Positions 59,938 to 64,000 of a DNA stretch of 64,000 nucleotides are shown here, piece after piece. This DNA is from Noviluteimonas caseinilytica (GTDB lineage: Bacteria > Pseudomonadota > Gammaproteobacteria > Xanthomonadales > Xanthomonadaceae). The stretch covers positions 1,798,001 through 1,862,000 of the forward strand of contig NZ_AP024545.1 of the NCBI RefSeq assembly GCF_018406605.1, read 5' to 3'. The first letter of the stretch is position 1. The number at the start of each line of letters is the position of its first letter. A program made the translations under genes and the position numbers. The notes under the pieces were generated by a model. The model was not told the DNA's origin. It did not search any database and saw only the letters and a list, made by a program, of their open reading frames with translations.

Positions 59938-59999
59938 CGAAGGCGACGCCACGCAGCCCGGCCCCGGTTGCCCGGTGTGGTGCGCAGCGCTCGCCTTCG
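59938..59999 (-). promoter_or_regulatory. Inverted repeat in the manganese-riboswitch expression platform
   Basis: CGAAGGCGA (59938-59946) is a perfect inverted match to TCGCCTTCG (59991-59999) at the 3' edge of the aptamer. Pairing of these segments could compete with the aptamer's closing stem and so couple Mn2+ binding to expression of the GDT1 gene. Confidence 0.5.
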
Positions 60000-60116
60000 G
60001 TCTTGCTCCTGCAACGTGCGTTGCAGCCTGGCGCCATGGCCTGCCGGCCAAGTGTGTTGGCGCCCGGTCCGCACGGCCGGTGACGGCGGTGCGGCGAGCT
60101 ACTCCCCGGAGGAAAG
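59991..60116 (-). promoter_or_regulatory. yybP-ykoY manganese riboswitch
   Basis: On the minus strand the two conserved loops of the Mn2+ aptamer are exact: GGGGAGTAGC (60107-60098) near the 5' side and GCAAGACCG (60006-59998) near the 3' side, about 100 nt apart, with helical segments between. It ends about 90 nt before the GDT1-type exporter gene, the expected target. Confidence 0.93.
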
Positions 60117-60124
60117 AGGGCGGC

Positions 60125-60130
60125 ATTGTA
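60125..60130 (-). promoter_or_regulatory. Candidate -10 box for the riboswitch-exporter transcript
   Basis: Minus-strand TACAAT in ATTACAATGCC, about 10 bases upstream of the aptamer. It shares the TACAATGC core seen upstream of metK and ilvE. Confidence 0.5.
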
Positions 60131-60157
60131 ATGGCCTCGCGGCGACGGCGCGATGGT

Positions 60158-60163
60158 TAGACT
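60158..60163 (+). promoter_or_regulatory. Candidate -10 box for the aldo/keto reductase gene
   Basis: TAGACT in the 13-base string GGTTAGACTCGCG, identical to that upstream of the flavoprotein gene (27287-27299). It lies 32 bp before the start codon at 60196. Confidence 0.4.
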
Positions 60164-60195
60164 CGCGGTCCTGTTCAGCAGGCAAGGACACGCGC

Positions 60196-61164
60196 ATGCA
60201 ATACCGCCGCCTCGGCTCTTCGGGCCTCCAGTTGTCCGCGCTCTCCTTCGGCGCCTGGGTCACCTTCGGCAAGCAGGTGGGGCGCGGGGAAGCGCGCGAA
60301 CTGCTCGCCGCCGCCTACGACCACGGCATCAACTTCTTCGACAACGCCGAGACCTACGCCAACGGCGAAGCCGAACGCGTGATGGGCGATGCGCTCGCCG
60401 ACCTCCGCCTGCCGCGCGATGCGTGGTGCGTGTCGAGCAAGGTGTTCTTCGGATCGGTGGACGGGCCGCGGCCGACGCAGCGCGGCCTGTCGCGCAAGCA
60501 CGTGCACGACGCCTGCCACGATGCGCTCAGGCGCCTGCGCGTGGATTACCTCGACCTGTTCTTCTGCCACCGCGCCGATCCGGACACGCCGATCGCCGAG
60601 ACGGTGCTCGCGATGGACACGCTCGTGCGCCAGGGCAAGGTGTTGTACTGGGGCACGTCGGAGTGGCCGGCGCAGGCGATCCGCGAAGCGCACAAGGTCG
60701 CGCGTGCCAACGGACTGATCGCGCCGACGATGGAGCAGCCGCAATACAACCTGCTGCATCGCCAGCGCGTGGAACTGGAATACGCACCGCTGTATTCCGA
60801 GTACGGCATGGGCACCACGATCTGGTCGCCGCTCGCCTCGGGCCTGCTCACCGGCAAGTACAACGCGGGCGTGCCGCAGGATGCGCGCCTGGCGCAGGAA
60901 GGCTACACGTGGCTGCAGTGGTTGCTGCAGGATCCGGCGGAGCGTCGCCTCGAACGCGCGCGTGCATTCACCGACGTGGCGAAGCAACTCGGCGTGGCGC
61001 CCGCGCCGCTGGCGATCGCCTGGTGCCTGCGCAACCCGCACGTGTCGACGGTGATGCTGGGTGCGTCGCGCACCGAGCAGTTGCTGCAGAACCTCGAAGC
61101 GCTCGACCTTGTCGAGCGCTTCGATGACGCGACGTGGGAGCGGTTGGCCGCTGCGGCGAGTTGA
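60196..61164 (+). CDS. Aldo/keto reductase, Kv-beta/YghZ-like
   Basis: NADPH-dependent reductase of 322 aa with a TIM barrel. The catalytic tetrad is visible: Asp and Tyr in FFDNAETYANGEAE (about residue 50), Lys in VSSKVFFG (about 83) and His in LFFCHRADPDTP (about 120). NADP contacts lie in WSPLASGLLTGKYN and VMLGASRTEQLLQNL. It resembles the Kv-beta/YghZ subgroup that reduces aldehydes such as methylglyoxal. Divergent from the GDT1 leader. Confidence 0.93.
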   Translation: MQYRRLGSSGLQLSALSFGAWVTFGKQVGRGEARELLAAAYDHGINFFDNAETYANGEAERVMGDALADLRLPRDAWCVSSKVFFGSVDGPRPTQRGLSRKHVHDACHDALRRLRVDYLDLFFCHRADPDTPIAETVLAMDTLVRQGKVLYWGTSEWPAQAIREAHKVARANGLIAPTMEQPQYNLLHRQRVELEYAPLYSEYGMGTTIWSPLASGLLTGKYNAGVPQDARLAQEGYTWLQWLLQDPAERRLERARAFTDVAKQLGVAPAPLAIAWCLRNPHVSTVMLGASRTEQLLQNLEALDLVERFDDATWERLAAAAS

Positions 61165-61173
61165 TGCAACGCG

Positions 61174-62448
61174 TCAGTTGCCGCGCACGTCCTCGGTGAT
61201 GATCTCGACGTCGGGCGCTCCGGGCGCGTCCGGCGCCATCGGGGGTTCCGGCGGCGCCGGCAGGCTCGTCGGCGCGATGACGTGGTCGATCACGATCTGG
61301 CCCGGCGCGTCCGGTGCATAGGCCACGCGCGTGCCGTCGCGGTAGAGCGCGATCGTGCCGTGCTCCAGGTGCAGGTCTTCCATCGCGGCCGGCGGCGGCG
61401 GAGGCGGCAGCGGCGCCTTCGGTGCGCGCGGCGGCGGGGGCGGCGGCGGCGCGGGCACGCGGAACGGCATCGCCTTCGGCACTTTCACGCGCGTGCTGGC
61501 GACCTTGCGATCGCGCAGGTATTCCACCAGCGCCATCGCGTTCTCCGGCTTGTCGCGCAGCGCATCCATCGCATCGCGCGGCGACGACACGGCGCGGCCG
61601 TCGATCTTCTGGATCACGTCGCCCGGCTGCAGGCCCGCGAGATCGGCGCCGGCGCTGAGCACCAGCACGCCGCGATCGGTGCCGAAGTAGCGACCTAGCG
61701 CGGGATCGACCGACGCCAGGTTGAGCCCGTTCCAGCGGAACGCTTCGGCCAGCATCGGCACCTTGCAGTCCTGGCCCTTGCAATCGCCGCGCGGTCCGAT
61801 GCGGATGATTTCCTGCTCCAGGCCCGGCGCCATGCCCGGCACGTCGATGAGGTGGATGCGGCGGCCCTCGCCCGGTTCGGCGCCGCGGAGCACGACGGTT
61901 TCCGGTTCCATGCGCGGCACGACGCTCGCGGTGGCGGTCTGTCCGCCGCGCTGGTAACCGATGCGCACCGGCTTGCCTTCTTCCATGTCGGACAGCAACG
62001 TGCGCGCGTTGTCGACGCGCAACTCGCTCGTGGTGCCGAGCACCTGCGTGCCGTTGACGCTGGTGATGCGATCGCCGGTCTTCAGGCCGGCCTTCGCCGC
62101 GCCGCTGTCGGGCGTGACGCCGGCGACGCGCACGCCACCCTGCGCGTCGGGCGCGAGCACCACGCCGATGACGGGCTTGAGCACCATGCGCTGGTCGATG
62201 ACCTGCACGCGTCCGTTGTCGCGGCCGAGCTGGCGGTTGAGGGCGGCGACGCGGCGCGCGGCCTGTTCGAGGTCCTTCTGCGCGGCGGCGAGCTGCGCTT
62301 CGGTGGCGGGATCGGCGACGCGGACCTTGGTGGCGGGCGCGGCTGCGACGCGCGCCTTCGGTGCCGGCGTCTGCGCGGCGGCCAGGCCGCCGGCGAGCGC
62401 GAGCGCCACGGCCAGGCCCAGCAGGGAACGGGTGCGGATGGGTTGCAT
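61174..62448 (-). CDS. Secreted double-PDZ protein of the sigma/anti-sigma locus
   Basis: Exported protein of 424 aa with a signal peptide (ending LAAAQ), a short coiled coil (EAQLAAAQKDLEQAARRVAA), a first PDZ domain (VIGVVLAPDAQGGVRV, SGAAKAGLKTGDRITSVNG) and a second one (GVLVLSAGADLAGLQPGDVI), then Pro-rich stretches with runs of prolines. No protease domain is present, unlike DegS/MucD. It is the third gene behind the ECF-type sigma factor and a membrane protein, so it may sense envelope state. AAGAGG precedes ATG 62448. Confidence 0.88.
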   Translation of the reverse strand: MQPIRTRSLLGLAVALALAGGLAAAQTPAPKARVAAAPATKVRVADPATEAQLAAAQKDLEQAARRVAALNRQLGRDNGRVQVIDQRMVLKPVIGVVLAPDAQGGVRVAGVTPDSGAAKAGLKTGDRITSVNGTQVLGTTSELRVDNARTLLSDMEEGKPVRIGYQRGGQTATASVVPRMEPETVVLRGAEPGEGRRIHLIDVPGMAPGLEQEIIRIGPRGDCKGQDCKVPMLAEAFRWNGLNLASVDPALGRYFGTDRGVLVLSAGADLAGLQPGDVIQKIDGRAVSSPRDAMDALRDKPENAMALVEYLRDRKVASTRVKVPKAMPFRVPAPPPPPPPRAPKAPLPPPPPPAAMEDLHLEHGTIALYRDGTRVAYAPDAPGQIVIDHVIAPTSLPAPPEPPMAPDAPGAPDVEIITEDVRGN

Positions 62449-62513
62449 GCAAACCTCTTGGTCGGGATTCGATGGCATGGATGCGGCGCGGGAAGAAAGC
62501 GTCGCAGTGGTGT

Positions 62514-63077
62514 TCAGTCGACGCGCACCAGCGCGCCGTCGTAGCGTTCGCCCTGCGCGACCAGCCAGCGGCGCGTGCTCTCGAAGCCGACGGATTCGCG
62601 CAGCGTGTCCACGCGTGCCTGCCACAGCGTGAGCTGGCGGTCGCGCGGAAGATCGGACCGGGCGAGGGCGGCATCGATGCGGGCGAGCTGGCGATCCAGG
62701 TCGACCGCGACTTCGGCGGCGGCGCCGCTGGACACGCGATCGTCGCGCGCCACGTCGAGCAGGCGTTCGAGTTGCGCGGATTCGGACTGGAGCGCGACGA
62801 GCGGATCGGCGGGCGTCGTGGCGGTGGCGGTCGTGGCGACCACGTTCGGCGCAACCGCGGGCATCGGGCCGAGCAACCGCAACGGCACGATCAGCACGAG
62901 GACGAGCGCGGCGGCGATCGCCAGGCGCACCGGCCACTGCGGACGCGCGCGCACGCGCAGGCGCGGCGCGATGTCGGGCCATGCATCGCGGTCGGGACGT
63001 TCGAGCGGCAACGCGGCGAACGCGGCGCCCCAATCGGCGGGCGCGCCTCCCTGGGTGGAGCGGATGTCGTCAGGCAT
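62514..63077 (-). CDS. Single-pass membrane protein, putative anti-sigma factor
   Basis: Protein of 187 aa with a cytoplasmic N-terminus of about 50 residues, one membrane helix (VRLAIAAALVLVLIVPLRLL) and a periplasmic helical domain (QSESAQLERLLDVARD ... DLDRQLARIDAALARS). It begins inside the end of the sigma gene (8-bp overlap), the usual layout for sigma/anti-sigma pairs. No zinc-binding HxxxCxxC motif is present and the sequence has no cysteine at all, so it would be a non-ZAS type. The anti-sigma role is inferred from position and topology. Confidence 0.8.
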   Translation of the reverse strand: MPDDIRSTQGGAPADWGAAFAALPLERPDRDAWPDIAPRLRVRARPQWPVRLAIAAALVLVLIVPLRLLGPMPAVAPNVVATTATATTPADPLVALQSESAQLERLLDVARDDRVSSGAAAEVAVDLDRQLARIDAALARSDLPRDRQLTLWQARVDTLRESVGFESTRRWLVAQGERYDGALVRVD

Positions 63078-63648
63078 GTGCAGCCTCCGGGACCTGGAGC
63101 ACTGCGCGCAGCTTCTTCGTGCCGCGCGCGAGTTGTGACTTGGAAAAACTGGGCGTGCGCTGCATCAGCGCCGCGATTTCGTCGTGCGTGTAGCCCTCGC
63201 CGTGGTACAGCCACAGCACGCTGCGCGTGGCCGTCGGCAACGTCGCCAGCGCGCGCTGCAGCAGCGCCGCATCGGCGGCGGCCGGCGGCAGCGGCGCGAG
63301 GTCCTCGGCGTATTCGGACGGATCGTCGACGCCGATTTCCTGCGCGAGCCGCTTGTCGCGACGCAGGCGCATCAGCGCCTCGTTCACCGCGATCTGGCGC
63401 AACCAGCCCCAGAACGGACTGCCGTCGCCGCGGAACTCGCCGATCCGGCCCAGCACCTTGAGCATCGTTTCCTGCAGCACGTCCTGTGCCTCCTCGCGGT
63501 TGCCGGCGATGCGCAGCGCCAGGGTGAACACCGGGCGCTCGAACCACCGGTAGAGCTGCTCGAACGCCGCGCGATCCCCGGCCCGTGCGCGGGCGAGGAG
63601 GGCGTCGGGGACATCGATGGCGAAGCTCGAATGACCGGTCATGTGCAT
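63070..63648 (-). CDS. ECF-type RNA polymerase sigma factor
   Basis: Sigma-70 family factor of 192 aa. Region 2 is ARAGDRAAFEQLYRWFERPV followed by EEAQDVLQETMLKVLGRIGEF (conserved DVLQET), and region 4 is LPTATRSVLWLYHGEGYTHDEIAALM with a helix-turn-helix ending KSQLARGTKKLRAVL. Two ATGs (63648, 63642) are possible starts. Gene order sigma, membrane protein, PDZ protein suggests an envelope-responsive regulon. Confidence 0.93.
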   Translation of the reverse strand: MHMTGHSSFAIDVPDALLARARAGDRAAFEQLYRWFERPVFTLALRIAGNREEAQDVLQETMLKVLGRIGEFRGDGSPFWGWLRQIAVNEALMRLRRDKRLAQEIGVDDPSEYAEDLAPLPPAAADAALLQRALATLPTATRSVLWLYHGEGYTHDEIAALMQRTPSFSKSQLARGTKKLRAVLQVPEAAHA

Positions 63649-63695
63649 GGCTGGATGCCCGAGGGGGCGAAACCGTCGCAGGCCCCCGGCAACCC

Positions 63696-63701
63696 TATAC
63701 T
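63696..63701 (+). promoter_or_regulatory. Candidate -10 box for the stomatin-like gene
   Basis: TATACT lies 30 bp upstream of ATG 63732; GGGGAG at 63719-63724 serves as ribosome site. The region is shared with the divergent sigma gene. Confidence 0.45.
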
Positions 63702-63731
63702 CCGGCCGACCTGAGCATGGGGAGTGTGGCT

Positions 63732-64000
63732 ATGTCGTTGAGCTGGATCCTGACCGCGGTCGTCGTCTTCTTCGCCATCGTGCTCGTGTCCAAGGCGGTG
63801 CGGATGGTGCCGCAGGGCTTCGAGTGGACCGTCGAGCGCTTCGGGCGCTACACCCACACGCTGAGCCCGGGCCTGCACTTCCTCGTGCCGATCTACCAGC
63901 GCATCGGGCGCAAGATCAACATGATGGAACAGGTGATGGACGTGCCCAGCCAGGACGTCATCACCAAGGACAACGCCGTGGTGAAGGTGGACGGCATCGT
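63732..64000 (+). CDS. SPFH/stomatin-like protein (QmcA-type), 3' end cut
   Basis: The first 89 codons of a stomatin/prohibitin-family membrane protein. A single N-terminal membrane helix (SLSWILTAVVVFFAIVLVSK) is followed by the SPFH domain start VRMVPQGFEWTVERFGRYTH, TLSPGLHFLVPIYQRIGRKI and MDVPSQDVITKDNAVVKVDG, which is typical of the QmcA/paraslipin group. An NfeD-like partner gene usually follows but lies outside the window. The reading frame is open to the last base. Confidence 0.92.
   Translation, partial: MSLSWILTAVVVFFAIVLVSKAVRMVPQGFEWTVERFGRYTHTLSPGLHFLVPIYQRIGRKINMMEQVMDVPSQDVITKDNAVVKVDGI

Overview
The window is a 64 kb piece of a very GC-rich chromosome, and its gene set and order fit the Xanthomonadaceae, closest in style to Lysobacter. 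Pointers are the divergent mrcA/pilMNOPQ block, a ColRS-like two-component pair, a thiS/thiG/trmB cluster, a BatABD (MoxR/DUF58/VWA) operon, a GDSL autotransporter esterase, and GTGA/ATGA stop-start overlaps almost everywhere. The genus is inferred from memory of gene content; no search was run. High GC makes long open frames on the wrong strand or frame very common, and these were left out.

Layout. 1-9600: end of citrate synthase, an unrecognised conserved gene, PBP1A, then the type IV pilus assembly operon pilMNOPQ with an intrinsic terminator. 9697-16534: a six-gene MoxR-DUF58-DUF4381-BatA-BatB/C-BatD operon. 16603-19969: a dicarboxylate/amino-acid symporter and transketolase. 19973-24286 (minus): modABC with a small periplasmic molybdopterin-fold protein, an ETHE1-like metallo-hydrolase and an S1/P1 nuclease. 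24350-28515: gap, a diguanylate cyclase, a flavoprotein. 28524-33168: rsmE-bioA, divergent from a four-gene nucleotide clean-up operon nudE-cysQ-mazG-DUF962. 33169-33959: a non-coding block of nested inverted repeats. 33960-41242: M28 peptidase, mscL, FAH-family protein, Rieske protein, SLC13 permease, trmB, thiG, thiS. 41403-47247: autotransporter esterase, tRNA-Gly(CCC), rimB-like/rimK, ColRS-like pair. 47265-53343 (minus): ilvE, two tandem paralogous secreted proteins, and the SAM cycle metK / SAH riboswitch / ahcY / terminator / metF. 53499-64000: YdjM-like protein, dusB, rbsK plus nucleoside permease, a second diguanylate cyclase, a manganese-riboswitch-controlled GDT1-type exporter, an aldo/keto reductase, an ECF sigma/membrane protein/PDZ module, and the start of a stomatin-like gene.

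How the parts work together. Three riboswitches can be recognised by conserved core sequence: a SAH switch on ahcY, a yybP-ykoY manganese switch on the GDT1-type transporter, and a GEMM-I (cyclic dinucleotide) element. The GEMM element is the most surprising because it lies on the plus strand between the minus-strand genes thiS and thiG, is followed at once by a terminator-like hairpin, and has no obvious adjacent target. Cyclic-di-GMP is a recurring theme: two GGDEF proteins, both without the canonical inhibitory RxxD site, and a RimK system of the type linked to c-di-GMP in Pseudomonas. Other observations of note are an SD-masking hairpin in the short metK leader, a multi-branched inverted-repeat element at 33.2-33.96 kb, and a possible small RNA upstream of the ColRS pair.
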